Shown: positions 1 to 11,798, numbered from the stretch's first letter. The stretch: 64,000 nucleotides of DNA from Asterias rubens (GCF_902459465.1 NC_047071.1:9440002-9504001); one strand, 5' to 3'. Numbers and translations are program-made. The notes: generated by a model from the sequence alone, not told the origin.

Positions 1-245
1 TTGTCATTCTTATTTTTACGTGAACTTTGAGTTTAGACAATCTTTATGAATTGAAAATACTGAGAGCTGACATTTTTGTCAGAATTATTCTAACATAAAG
101 TTGCAAACGAAACAGTTAAAATCAAACCATTGAAGAAGCTTGAAAAAGAAACTCTCAAAATTACTGTTCACAAACATTCATTTCAGAATTTGCAAGAATA
201 CAAAGTCTGCCCGATTCATACCAATCACAAACTATGACAAGAATT

Positions 246-365
246 AAAGGGAAGGTAAACATTTGGTAACACTCATAAATTTAATGGCATAAAATAACTA
301 ACTTGTTTAGAAGTATGCAGCTTTCGATAGTATAAAGCATTTTGAGAATTAATGGAAAGATACAT
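246..365 (+). repeat. TTAA-type MITE fragment (D-like family)
   Basis: Begins with a terminus like GGGAAGGTAAACATTTGGTA and has the block AGCTTTCGATAGTATAAAGC, which recurs near 33040, 47000 and 49085. Only one end is recognisable. The rest of 1-540 shows no gene and no clear repeat. Confidence 0.5.
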
Positions 366-639
366 AGTAAAAGTGATGTAGTTCATGCTTGTGTACTGAA
401 ATAAAATATAAAAAAAATTATGTACATAATTACAATAATAGTGTACAATGTATTCTTATCATGTATAGCGCAGGTATCGCCACCAAAAAAGAGTGACACT
501 TTTAACGACAGGGACTGATTTTTTTGTTATTAATGAGACCGATTAATGTTTAAACACCTTCCTAGAGGTTTACAAGGTGTGCTGCGGCAAACTCGGCAGC
601 CGCTGCAAGAAAAACCGAGGCGAACCCCTTCTCGTAATG

Positions 640-1126
640 GTAAGTGTACATGTACGCGGTTCTTATACGTTCATTCTACAATCAATTGGACCAAAGACTT
701 TACGCTCCATCCCAAGGACTAAGCGATAATGGCTAACTGTCTTGCTTCAGGATACACGTCATAAACAGGTCTCAAACCACACTATACTGACCAGAAATAC
801 CAGAGCTTGAGTCTTGGTTCATTCATCACTCAATCCAATGGACCAACAGCTTCACGCCCCATCCAAAGGACGAAACAATAATGGTTACATGTAAGTGTCT
901 TGATTTTAAAGGCAGTGGTCACTATTGGTAATTACTCAAAATAATTATTAGCATAAAACCTTACTTGGTAACGAGTAATGGGGAGAGGTTGATATTATAA
1001 AACATTGTGAGAAACGGCTCCCTCTGAAGTGCCAGAGAAGTTTTCGAGAAAGAAGTAATTTTCCATGACCGGGACTCAAACCACACTCTGCTGACCAGAA
1101 ACACCAGAGCTGGAGTCATGGTGCAT
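640..1126 (-). repeat. tRNA-derived SINE pieces (S2 family), one split by a MITE
   Basis: Two partial minus-strand copies follow each other (about 640-815 and 816-905). Each has the tRNA-like promoter end reading GTTTGAGACC or similar and the linker block that includes GGATGGAGCGT. The second copy is interrupted at its internal TTAA (906-909) by a truncated family-A MITE (910-1064). Its tRNA-like head resumes at about 1066. The same SINE family is seen at 51240-51602 and 61075-61780. Confidence 0.6.
910..1064 (-). mobile_element. Family-A TTAA MITE, truncated
   Basis: Starts right after TTAA with AGGCAGTGGTCACTATTGG, the family-A terminus. It runs through the block GAGTAATGGGGAGAGGTTGA and stops before the other terminus. 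It is inserted in a SINE. No coding capacity. Confidence 0.7.
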
Positions 1127-2424
1127 TTTGAATTTGTATTTCCTTCTACCTTTGACAAATTCATACTTACTGGATACATGTGATCTTCTGGGCCATCTCC
1201 AGATTTCTTCTTTTTTGGAGACTTTTCTTTTGTTGACTCAACAGTCTTTTCTTTTGTTGACTCAACATTCTTTTCTTTCCTTATTTTCTTCTTTGGCTGC
1301 AGAAATAAAAAAGAAACTAATTATTTTGTCATTATTCATCAGTTTTTCATTTAAAAGCTTAACATGGTTGAATGCAGAAAAAAAAGTTCATATTCATGTG
1401 TGTATGACAAACTTATTAACATAGGATTTGAGGCATTGCATGGTGAGGTACATGTACATGTACATATCAACATAATTAGGTTTGCGGTAACACCATGTGT
1501 GTATCTACTTGCCAGGTAGAATTGATTCTCTCTTTCTTTATTCTACTACCGCCGAGTAGATTGTTCAGGTGTTTGGGAGACTTCTCAGTTTGGGAAAGAA
1601 CTGTTCTGCATTTTAAACTATTACCCGGGCAGATGTCGTAGAAAATAGGCTGGGACTACTACTTTAGCTTATAGGGTTGCAAACCACATTATATAAACTT
1701 ATTCGCATCATGTGCAGCAGTACAATTATATACACACACAACCACATTGCCTCTAGGGGGTATACCTTTGAAGTGACTGTAGTTTTTTATCCGTCTACTA
1801 TTGCAGATACATGTACATGTACAATAATGTGTACATAATGTCAGGGGTAAGGTTTTAAGACAATTTACTCGAAGGTGCGCCCCCAATGCTCGAACAAAGT
1901 AAGCTTGTACATGTTAGCTACAAAAATGAGTGAATTAATTGATAGTCATCCTTTGCCAACCTAAAGGGGCTAACAACAGACCAAGAGGCCGGCTAACCAG
2001 TCACACTTCCCCCACCCCCATCCTAGAACTGTGGGACAGTTCCGCTATTGTCTGAATCTTTTTATTGTTGATTCTGTTGTACACTATCTTTTCAAAACTT
2101 TTTGCCAGCCACATGCGCTGCGCACCTAGCAGTATTTTTAAAAGTTCTTTCTTGACCTGAATCTGGCCAAAACAAGGCTTGATGTGTTCGTTTGTGTTCT
2201 CACTGAGAACGCAAATGAACGCATCAAGCCTTATTTCCGGCGAGCTAATGATGGTTTCAGCAAATTCACTCTGCAAACAAATATTGCAAGAAGCGATGAA
2301 TTCTCATAATTCAGAACCCTTCATCGGCAATTCAACATAACCTTTTGGAAAAAACATGGCGGCTTCCATGTGTGTACATATTTGGTAACGGTGCCCGTAA
2401 CAACTGTTCATGGCTCTGAAATGA
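1127..2424. other. Non-coding stretch, no gene recognised
   Basis: Contains ACATGTAC runs near 1450 and 1810. A copy of the motif TTTGCGGTAACACCATGT near 1483 matches the end of the palindromic element at 43755-44006. There is a ~25 bp-stem hairpin at about 2172-2234. The short ORFs here resemble no family I know. Confidence 0.4.
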
Positions 2425-3180
2425 AGCATGAAGCATTTTGAGAGGTTAAATATACTTGCCGACCAACAACACGGCTTTCGTAAAGGGAGATCCTGCGAAG
2501 CTCAGCTATCTGTACTTGTGGATGACCTGCAGAAGATCCTCGACAGAAGAAGCCAGGCAGATCTTGTAATCATGGATTTAAGCAAGGCTTTCGACACCGT
2601 CCCTCACCAATGCCTTCTAGCAAAGCTCCACCACAACGGAATACGAAATAACATCCTTTCATGGATTGACAGTTTTCTTTTACCCAGCGTCATTAGAGGG
2701 TAGTGGTTGATGGGGAGTCATCACATCAGTCTCCTGTGGCTTCAGGTGTTTCTCAGGGCACGGTGTTGGGGCCCCTACTTTTCCTTGTCTACATTACCGA
2801 TTTACCTACCAACCTATCAAACAACATGAGGCTATTTGCTGACGACTGCATACTTTATAGAGAAGTCAACAGTAAGCAAGATACCGAATCTCTTCAAAAA
2901 GACATCAACAGCCTTAAAGATTGGGAGTCTAGCTGGCAAATGGGATTCAATACAGCCAAATGTTTCGTCATGAGAATTACACACAACTTAAACCAGTACA
3001 CCATGGGCGACCACATCTTCCAAGAAGTGAAAAGCCACCACTACCTTGGTGTGGAACTCTCATCTGACATGTCCTGGAATAAACACATCAACCAAATCTC
3101 AACTAAAGCAAATAGAACTCTGGGCCTACTCAGGAGGAACCTGTCTTGCTGTGATAGGTCAACCAAGTCCACAGCGTATC
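2425..3180 (+). pseudogene. Jockey/CR1-like LINE reverse transcriptase fragment
   Basis: Encodes the middle of a non-LTR retrotransposon reverse transcriptase. The finger/palm block QQHGFRKGRSCE is at the 5' end, followed by DLSKAFDTV. After a frameshift near 2690 come GVSQGTVLGPLLF and the catalytic FADD box (LFADDCILY, about 2835). It ends in the thumb region (GLLRRNLS). The endonuclease domain and both element ends are missing, so it is a dead, doubly truncated copy. The last bases repeat a string found about 110 bp earlier. The family assignment (Jockey, CR1 or a relative) is from motif style only. Confidence 0.85.
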
Positions 3181-3883
3181 CTGGAATAAACACATGGGTA
3201 ACTTAGATTTATTTGTATTAACGACGCGTCGCCTAAAATGCGCACTTTCACTCCATAACGCACAACATAGAGTTATTTATAAAAACGCACAGTGAAATGG
3301 ACCCTTCCCATGAAATATGCTAATCACAGTCACGCATGCGTACAGACCCATAGATATATAATACCTAGATCGGCCGCGCGTACATTCTATATCTATGTAC
3401 AGACCCTGTTGGTAGAGTTATGCACTAAGCAGACGCGCAATCTCGTCTGCGTCACGCACCCATTAGCCGTGTACAAAACATCGCGATGTTCCCTCATTTT
3501 GCCAACCAAAACGTTAGTGCGCACGCGCTATGTACAATTTACATATTTCATGGGAAGGTTCTATTGCCCACAGTATGGCGCATTCAAGATTCTATATGAC
3601 CGTATGCATATGACGTCATTTCAGTAGGGCGCCCTCACCACGAGGTCAAAAGGAGGTTGTTCATTGGCCAATACTGTGCGCCGCGCGTACAAATCTGTGC
3701 GTCTCGATTGTTTCGTCACTTTTTTTCCCTCTAAGATGGTGGCTGGATGACGAATGCATAAGGTCTATAGCATTGAAATAGAAAAAAAAAACATAATAAA
3801 ATTGAATTTGAAAATCTGGAATCAATTGAGCCAAAATAGTGTTGCTTTGATCAAGTCCTCAGCCTGATATAAATAATAATAAT
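3181..3883. repeat. Short inverted-repeat elements
   Basis: CCCATGAAATATG near 3307 is matched in inverse by CATATTTCATGGG near 3543, which bounds a ~270 bp MITE-like unit. About 3595-3765 is a separate repeat that recurs on the minus strand at about 33620-33810 (shared blocks CAATGAACAACCT and GACGCACAGATTTGTAC in inverse). No gene is seen. Confidence 0.5.
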
Positions 3884-4022
3884 AATATTGGATTGCTTTT
3901 TTTCGGGGATACAAGAATATATTGCACGCGCTATGACAATATTGCACTCGCCTTCGACTCGTGCAATATTGTCATAGTTCGTGCACTATATTCTTGTATC
4001 CCCTCAAAGCCATCCAATATTA
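3884..4022. repeat. Hairpin element (near-perfect palindrome)
   Basis: Arms of about 60 bp starting ATATTGGATTGC on the left and ending GCCATCCAATAT on the right. The inner arms read CAATATTGCAC and GTGCAATATTG around a short loop near 3953. Non-coding. Confidence 0.7.
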
Positions 4023-4802
4023 TATAATTATCTTCCAGTACGCGCTAATCCACCAATCAGATGCTCGAACTACTAGGGGATATAAACATATATTATGCTA
4101 CTTCCTCTGTTTTTATTACACAGTGCGTATTGTGAAATGTCATTTTGTCACGCTCCATATACGGACAGTGCAAAAGTTACATTACTAACGCTCTGAAGTT
4201 TTAAATTTTGCACGTTGCAAGTGAGACTGGAAGATAAATTCGCGCGCTCGTGAAATACTTATATTATTAATAAATACCTTGGACGATTTCAAGTCTCTGA
4301 TTAGTCAAAACCCGGTCACGTGTGTGAGTGTTAACGGTGGTATAAAGACCGGCTTTGGAAAATAGCAAATAAGTGGCCCCTAAATCAGCATACATTGTGT
4401 AAACCTTGCGCGTTGCACTGTATCGCACGCTTATTTATATCCATGTTAGTTTCATTGCAACTTCGCGCACTTGCGCATACGCGCGCTGAAAATGTATCAA
4501 TTTTTGTGCGCGCGTGTAACAGTTGCGCGCGTATAAACTGACGCTGAGCTCATGCGCGCGTTTTAATGCACAAAGAACAGCTATCGTCCAATCATTTGCC
4601 TCCTTTGACCGCAGTGAAGGCACTGAACAGATCATTATTTGAAAGAGTCACTGGTCTCAAACATCAGTAATGTGATTAACGCACGAAAGAGATGGGAACC
4701 ATCAAAAGCTCAAATATGGCCCTTGAACATGTCTGGAAGTACCGCCGAGAGAAAAGTCACAAACTTTGGAAAATTTTAGCCGTTTAATTCGCAAAAAAAT
4801 GT

Positions 4803-4920
4803 GTTTATTAATGGGAATAACAGTGTTCGTACTCGGTCCGTTAACAGCGCCAGCCACCAAACCGGTCATTACCACGCAGTGAAGACCGGGTACGAACACT
4901 GTTATTCCCTAAATAAACCT
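4803..4920. repeat. Hairpin with GGGAATAACAGTGTTCGTAC arms
   Basis: The left arm at about 4811-4835 (GGGAATAACAGTGTTCGTAC) is mirrored by GTACGAACACTGTTATTCCC at about 4889-4908, around a ~55 bp loop. No gene is seen between 4023 and 5281 otherwise. ORFs near 4100, 4500 and 5000 show no domain features. Confidence 0.6.
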
Positions 4921-5281
4921 CAAGGGAAACTCAATAGGATAAACTTAGATCATTTACTCAATACCAGATGTTAAGAGTGTCTCCAGCAGTAGGGTGTTTC
5001 CTTTCTCACAAAGCTTTAAATTCAAAGTGAAGTTACATAATAAAAATGTCATTTCATGTACCAATAAAGAAAGCAATCTGTCACTACAGCAAACCCTTCC
5101 AATGTGTTATTGTAGTTTTGTCAGTCTACTGCTTATCGTGGTAATTAAATGTTCAGCTCTCACTTGTTTTTCTTTTGTTTCATTCTTGTTTCATTTTATT
5201 TTGTCTGTTTTGGTTGTGAAGCAAACGACCCCCACACAAAGCGAAATTAAACTGCACTAGCCAAAAAAAAAACATGAAGAA

Positions 5282-5576
5282 AGGAAAAGGATATTAGTTA
5301 TAGTATGGAACTGAAACCTTAGTTAACTGTTGACGTGACCCAAATAAAAGGAACTCTGTCTTATCATCATTTAACTTCAGGAAGTTTTGTTGTGTCCAAC
5401 GTCGAATCTCTTGGATGCATTTCTCAAGTCTTGCAATAGATGCATTGGCGTTTTCTTGAGAAGATTTAAACGTGATGTATAGCTGAGTGTCGTCTGCGTA
5501 CACATGGTAATTCAGACTAAATTTAAGGATGATGTCACGAATCGCTAAAGTGTACAGCGTAAACCACATACGCCAA
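5282..5576 (-). pseudogene. CR1/L2/Rex1-like LINE reverse transcriptase fragment
   Basis: The minus-strand reading gives YHVYADDTQLY, the catalytic Y-x-DD box, then an amphipathic stretch and LKLNDDKTEFLLFG, as in the palm and thumb of CR1-clade reverse transcriptases. Upstream of VYADD a few residues (TLYTLAIRDII) still match the clade pattern, then similarity stops abruptly. The fragment is about 95 codons long and cannot be active. Confidence 0.85.
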
Positions 5577-6062
5577 CCCGACCACCCGCTAAAAGGTGCT
5601 TTAAAGCCATCCACCACTAACCAAGCCTGGCTTTTTGGATGCCTACCTCTCTGGTTTGTTAAATATAGTGCATCAGCGAAGCTACGACCGGCAAAGCGGG
5701 GCACGTGGCCAACTTACTGTCTGTGATCCTCCGAATTCCCCCCACCCCCTCCGCCCCATATTCCCACCCAAGTTTCCCCGGTGACCGGTTGGAACGTAGC
5801 CACAAACCAATGCATTATGTGCGTTAACCCAGCTCAAGATAGCCAATGTGTGATTAGTGTGTCCAGATACAGAATCCTAGATATTGGGGCCCGTTTCGTT
5901 GAGAGCTATGACGAGTTATAAGCTATGACGTCCAAAACCCACCGCCAAAAATTGAATGCTGCCATGGAATATGAATCCGGTGAAATTAGTCATTTATGCA
6001 GGTAATGTTTGAGAATATGAAGCTTTGAAAAAATTTTCCACCCCTGAAACAGACACATAATC
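5577..6062. other. No gene recognised
   Basis: Pyrimidine-rich sequence near 5730-5780 and a possible repeat starting GGGGCCCGTTTCGTTGAG near 5886. I see no coding exon. Confidence 0.3.
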
Positions 6063-6548
6063 CAGGGCCCAATTTTATAGCGCTGCTACACGGCAGATGT
6101 TGTGCTTACTGTACGCTTTCTATTCCTTAGCGCTGGTTAGGCACACGGGTGAGAAAACCATAATGGTAACCTTCCAGTGCCTTCGCTTACGCTTTTAAAG
6201 CAGTTTTTCTGCAACATACAGTTAGCACAAAACTTGGCCTACGACACCCTGGGATTATTATATCCGGGTTCAATGCAGGAAAAACATACGTGTTGTGGCA
6301 GCGAGTCAACTGATCCGGGTTCGATGCAAGAAACACACCCGATTTTTGTTGGCAGTGAGTTAAAAAAACCGGGCCAACTTTCCTACAGAGCTGCTTTAGT
6401 AGAAAATATTTACTAAAATTGTTCTGCTTAGCAAAAATAAGCAGGACACCAGTAAATCTGTGTACAAGTAGCAGATATTTCAGCTGGTAGCCTTATACTC
6501 TGATAAGCAACTTTTAATGTTTCAGCAGCTCTTTGAAATTGGGCCCTG
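6063..6548. repeat. J-family inverted-repeat element (GGGCCCAATTT termini)
   Basis: The left end CAGGGCCCAATTTTATAG is mirrored by TTTGAAATTGGGCCCTG at the right end. Related copies lie at about 19082-19285, 36231-36434, 37178-37433, 44277-44528 and 46092-46317. Non-coding. Confidence 0.6.
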
Positions 6549-7078
6549 CTCATCAAGTCAACCTGCATCACGGTGGAGTATGCCATTCTACTGCTATATC
6601 CAGGCGGATATAAACAACCCTGTTCTATTGGTTAAATAAAGGGGAACCCCTCATACTTTAAACCAGGATGTCAGGTCGAAATTCATTCCAGCTGATACTT
6701 AAACGGAAAACATCGAAGACACTTATTCAAACAACTTTCTCCCACACAGACTGGAAGTCGATCTCGTTTTGGACCAAGAACCTTCAAGTCACATCCATTT
6801 CTACTGCTGGTAAGTAGGGATTCCGGGGGAACCTGGTGTTTTGGTTTGTTTAGTATTATTGACATGACAGGTTTAATGGAGCATTTCGAATTTGACATAA
6901 ATTTAAGCGGGTTTAGGTTGTAGATGGATACTCAGGTCTGAAACTTACAAGACAAACGGGCGATTGTGATGTGGCAGACACCATTGTGGCACTTAATATA
7001 TAGTGATATGAACCTGTCACCTCCGGATTAATTTGCCGGCGCTCTACCAACTGTCACTCATTTCATAGCGCTACTTAA
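6549..7078. other. No gene; tRNA-like SINE scrap at its end
   Basis: Near 7018-7062 the minus strand keeps the tRNA-like piece seen in the Asn-type SINE (anticodon-side block CCGGAGGT). The rest shows nothing recognisable. Confidence 0.35.
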
Positions 7079-8273
7079 AGGGAATGTGTACTTTTTCCTA
7101 ACAAAAAACACAATGTCCACAGATTTACATTAAACTTACACAGTTTGAAGATTATGATAGTAGAAAGCTTCCCTTGAAATTTCACTTACTGAGGTGCTGT
7201 AGTTTTTGAGAAATGAGTAAAAGTAATAATTTTCGTGTCAGTTTTAGCATGTAAAAACGTATTAACCAGTTATGCTATGGTTTTGGTATAATCATCACTG
7301 GTTAAGGGGATTTTACATGCTAAAATAATTTTGGTCTCATAAGACCAAAATGATTTTGTGACTTGTTTTACTCATTTCTAAAAAAAAAAACTTCACAACC
7401 TTAGTTAGTACACACAGAGGAAAGATTACACAACTTGTTTAAAATATTACCTGTTTTAGATGTAGTGGGCGAACACCATAACTATTAGGTAAAACTTTAC
7501 CCAACAGGCGTTGGGTAATATATTGCTTAATAACTGTGTAAAAGTTTACATAAATATTGGGTAGTTTTCTTTACTGAATTGTTGGGTAAACCCACTCATG
7601 TAAAATATTACTTAATTGTGACGTAAGACTTTACCGCTTTACAATGTAAATAGTTGTGTAAAACTTTACATCAATATTGGGTATTTTTTTTTACTGAATT
7701 GCTGGGTATAAATCCACTCATGTAAAATAATTACTCAATTTTGAAGTATAGATTTTACCGATTTTTAATGTAAACTGTGTGCCTTTAAAACTGGTAATAA
7801 TATACACAATGCTTGTGTTGAATACTAGCAAAGTGTTATTTCATGGAGTTTAGGGCTGTAATAAATGGACACATCATAAATACTGAGACTTGGCGACTAC
7901 AACATGAATTTCAAGATAACAACTTTTTAATAAAAATTTAATGGTAATAATATTAACAATCCAAAACATCACATGTGCAAAATGGGGTTTTCTGTATGTT
8001 TCATAATCAGTCAACAATTTCAGTGAATTTAAAAAATTACAAAAAATCTACCTAATTGGCAAGGTCAGAATAAATACTTCCAGGCTAACACAGTTTAAAC
8101 TGTAAGGTTGTTCCATAAATCAAAACTATCACAACTATCACATCTCTTATGATTTTGATACTTTATTGCAAACAATTTGTGCAAGAACTTCTTTAACTAC
8201 AATGCTTCTGGAATGGTCAAATTACATTAATTGGCAAGGTCAGAATAAATACTTCCAGGCTAACACAGCTTAA

Positions 8274-8450
8274 AGAAGAACTCCAAGGTCAAATTCAATT
8301 TTGGGTTTGAACAATTTGTATGGGGAATTATTGGTTTATCCTAATTGTCGCTAAGCAATCAAAACGGTGTTGAATTTGACATTTTGACAAATTTGACAAA
8401 AACTGGAAGGGTATTGAATACAAATTTGAATTTGACCTTTGAGTTCCTAT
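8274..8450. mobile_element. 177 bp TTAA MITE (copy in block 2)
   Basis: Flanked by TTAA (8270-8273 and 8451-8454). Termini AGAAGAACTCC and GAGTTCCTAT, with inner inverted GGTCAAATTCAA and TTGAATTTGACC. Block 1 at about 8090 keeps the uninterrupted target (ACAGTTTAAACTG). Confidence 0.75.
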
Positions 8451-8549
8451 TTAAACTGTAAGGTTGTTCCATAAATCCAAACTATCACAACTATCACATC
8501 TCTTATGATTTTGATACGTATTTGCAAACATTTTGTGCAAGAACTTTCA

Positions 8550-9250
8550 CTGCACCACCCGAGTTTCTGAAAACCAATTTTTCAAGATTCTTGCAGTAAA
8601 CAACTGGAATCGTAGTTCAATTTTTAACAGATAGCTTAATATTTATGCACAATTTTTTACCCTTTTGGTAATGTTTGTATAAAAGTACAAGCTCCCATTG
8701 GGAACAATAATCAGCTCTCAAATATTTTTTTGTAAGGATAAAATGGACACAATAGCTTTTCAAGGCTTTTATCTGGCTCAATGCTCATACTAATTAAATG
8801 CGAAGGCGTTAGTTTTCGACAATATCATCAATCATTAATGATGAATAAATACAGTTTCCTTTGTGCTTACTAATTGGTATGAGCTAAATTATTTCATCGA
8901 AGCTAATGACGATGAAATAATTTAGCTCATACATTAGTAAACACAAAGGAAACTGTATTTATTCATCATTAATATTGATATTGTCGAAAACTAACGCCTT
9001 CGCATTTAATTAGTTTGAGCATTGAGTCAGATTAAAGCCTTGAAAAGCTATTGTGTCTTTTATCCTTCCAAAAAAATATTCGAGAGCCGATTATTGTTCC
9101 CAATGGGAGCTTGTACTTTTATACAAACATTACCGAAGGGTAAAAAATTGTGCATAAATATTAAGCTATCTTTTAAAAATTGAACTACGATTCCAGTTAT
9201 TTACTGCAAGAATCTTGAAAAATTGGTTTTCAGAAACTCGGGCGGTGCAG
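8550..9250. mobile_element. Foldback element, ~345 bp inverted arms
   Basis: CTGCACCACCCGAG at the left edge is matched by CTCGGGCGGTGCAG at the right edge. The two arms stay almost complementary through to a centre near 8900, with a loop of roughly 10-15 bases. It sits between direct repeats of the host block. Non-coding. Confidence 0.8.
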
Positions 9251-9342
9251 GGACTAGAGGGTTAACTACAATGCTTCTGGAATGGTCAAATTACATTAAT
9301 TGGCAAGGTCAGAATAAATACTTCCAGGCTAACACAGCTTAA

Positions 9343-9519
9343 AGAAGAACTCCAAGGTAAAAATTCAATTTTGGGTTTGAACAATTTGTATGGGGAATTA
9401 TTGGTTTATCCTCATTGTCGCTAAGCAATCAAAACGGCGTTGAATTTGACATTTTGACAAATTTGACAAAACTGGAAGGGTGTTGAATACAAATTTGAAT
9501 TTGACCTTTGAGTTCCTAT
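9343..9519. mobile_element. 177 bp TTAA MITE (copy in block 3)
   Basis: Same length, termini and flanks as the element at 8274-8450. It was therefore probably copied with the block rather than inserted independently. Confidence 0.7.
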
Positions 9520-9647
9520 TTAAACTGTAAGGTTGTTCCATAAATCCAAACTATCACAACTATCACATCTCTTATGATTTTGATACGTATTTGCAAACAT
9601 TTTGTGCAAGAACTTCTTTAACTACAATGCTTATGGAATGGTCAACA

Positions 9648-9969
9648 TTAATCAGATGCATCATGAGATGAACAGTAAGCCCTGAACTCTCGAATAGTGC
9701 TGCTCTTCACACCGCCTTTGAGTTCAAACACAACCAATTCAATGAACTCCCAAACGCCAGAACACTCCTCCTGGTAGCTCAAGTCGAAGACAAAATGTGT
9801 TTTGAAACACACATCCAGTGCTTTCACAAGGGATGACTGTTCAAATGCATTTGCTCAAAAATTACGAACACTTGCTGTGGAGCCAGTGCAGACCCACCTA
9901 ATATCAGCATGGTTGCGGTCTGGTGTCCCTGTTGATGTCTTTCAAATACTGGTCCAAACTTGTGTTTTC
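9648..9969 (-). pseudogene. Frameshifted terminal exon of an unnamed animal protein family
   Basis: On the minus strand an AG acceptor (9971-9970) precedes a reading FGPVFERHQ…MLILGGSALAPQQVFVIFEQ. After a shift near 9845 it continues as SSLVKALDVCFKTHFVFDL and YQEECSGVWEFIELVVFEL, ending at a TAA (9648-9650). This matches my memory of the C-terminal tail (F-K-x-x-F-V-F … Y-P … V-W-E-F) of a large uncharacterised family in fish and marine invertebrates. I cannot give a function. The frameshift and the lack of upstream exons suggest a dead or captured fragment. Confidence 0.4.
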
Positions 9970-11510
9970 CTGCATAAAGGGGAATAATATTAAACACAAT
10001 AGGTTAAATTTCAATGGGGGTGCAGTACAAATTGTATGACACGTGTATATTGTCTGTAATGAACTTAAAGTATTGTAATATTACAATTAAACCAATTTTG
10101 CTGTAAAATAATGATTTAATCTGATTGTCTTAAGGATGGGGTACACACAATGTCAGATTAAACCATTATTTTATATCAATAGTGGTTTAATTATCATATT
10201 ACAACACTTATAGATCAATAGAGACAACGTTCCAGTACTGCAATGTATGTGCAATACAATTTGTACATGATGTACATGCACATAAATTTAAAAAAGTACA
10301 AATACAAATTGAAATAAAATAAAATAAATAAACAAATACATAGGGGCTTAAAAAATAAACAAATCAACAAAAGGTTCAATGATGGAGACTTGCAGTTCTG
10401 GAATAAGGTGATAGGATCCCAGGAGGAGAGATAATTTTGGTGCTATATATGCAATCCCACATAACAGTAGGCTACCTGAAAACTTTGATTTTTCTTGATC
10501 TTTATCTGATTTTTCTTTTTGTTCTTTTTCTTTCGTCCTTTTTTTTTGTGTGGGGGGGGGTGAGATTTCTTGAATAATTCCTTTAACAGGTTAAAATAAA
10601 CAAAGGGTAGATGTGTTTGTGCGATTCCCCTCTCCCAGAATTTGCATTTTAAGTCAGTTGTATCATTTGTCAGTATCTTGTAAAGACAAAATGTTGAAAA
10701 GTTATTTGATTGTTCTTCTGAACAAATGAGAGATTAAAGTTAGCCCAATCATTGGCCTGATGCACCGTGGCTGTATGCAGTGGTGGTGCTTTAACACAGT
10801 GGCGATGTACATGTGTACAATGGTCTTCAACGATGCATGCTGTACGTGTACTATGTGCACAATACGGGGACCATTGATCAGACCTACGTATGTATTTGTG
10901 ATATTCAAGTCACTGTTCAAAAGTGTTGTCAGTCAAAATATGACGTTCAACTGTCCCTTTATCTGTGCTAACTCGTGCTAACGAGTCGTGTATAGTCTAT
11001 CACTACAGATAATAACATCAATACAGAAATATGTTATAGTACTTACCTTCAAACGTCTCAACTAAATGAGGGAAGTTCCACTCAAGAAGGTTTTTTTTTC
11101 ATGAGATCCATTTCGTTACGTTGTGTGTGGTTACACTGTTGTACTGCAGAGCGCGACCCCAGCAGACAAGTCACACGCTGCGTATTTTGCACAATACTTG
11201 AGTAAAATATCGTGGTTTACTAAACACCATGTAAACTTTTACAACCAGTTCAGTAAAATTTGCATAATATGTGTTTAAAGTTGCTAAGTTATGTAAACTA
11301 TTAGTTTTACTAACTATTTGAGTTGTTTAAATTTTTCATTAATTTTTACTTATGTTAAGTATTTTTTCACTTAACACATTTAACATAACTTTTTTTTACC
11401 ATTCTTTTTCTGAGTGTAATATTCGAAGGGAAGCTTTCCACTATCCTTATCTTCAAACCCTGTAAGTTTAATGTAAATATGTGGACATTTTGAAAAAGTA
11501 CACGAATCCT

Positions 11511-11798
11511 TTAATTAGATATAACGAATTTTGAGTATTTTGTGAAGCTTTCATTTGTATAGATATAAATAGGAAGAAACTATAAATAAAAAGTAAATTT
11601 GCGGGTTAAACCACGTGTAAATGAAATATATATGTGTGAGTGTTGACTCTGAAAAGAGCAGGTGTGGTCTCGACGTTTCGAACAGTATACTTCGCTGAAA
11701 AGGGTGGAGAGCTTCATGCTTTCGTAGCCAAAATTGTGTCAAAACTTTGATGAAAACTACCATCGAAATACAATAACAAGGGAATCAATGTGTGGTGA
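11511..11798. repeat. K-family fragment (CGACGTTTCGA motif)
   Basis: About 11560-11720 contains GGAAGAAACTATAAA and CTCGACGTTTCGAACAGTAT. Both recur near 60710-60800, and the second recurs inside the palindrome at 43755-44006. No gene is seen. Confidence 0.4.

Larger units (their letters stand above)
8053..9648. repeat. Three direct copies of a ~170 bp block with nested insertions
   Basis: AATTGGCAAGGTCAGAATAA starts each copy (about 8053, 8229, 9298) and CTACAATGCTT lies at each end. Copies 2 and 3 each contain the same 177 bp MITE; copy 1 does not. The foldback at 8550-9250 separates copies 2 and 3. Confidence 0.75.
7079..11510. mobile_element. 4.4 kb TTAA-flanked composite unit with E-family inverted ends
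   Basis: TTAA at 7075-7078 and at 11511-11514 flank the unit. The first ~110 bp (AGGGAATGTGTACTTTTTCC, then ATGTCCACAGATTTACATT) are matched in inverse by the last ~110 bp (…AAAAAGTACACGAATCCT). The interior is AT-rich. It has repeated GTAAAACTTTAC-like strings near both sides, a triplicated ~170 bp block, a 0.7 kb foldback and a frameshifted minus-strand exon. It may be one transposable unit, or two opposed MITEs that trapped DNA between them. No transposase is recognised. Confidence 0.5.

Noticed and set aside
2001-2276. 91-codon minus-strand ORF
   Set aside because: It spans a hairpin, has no family resemblance and no supporting exon structure.
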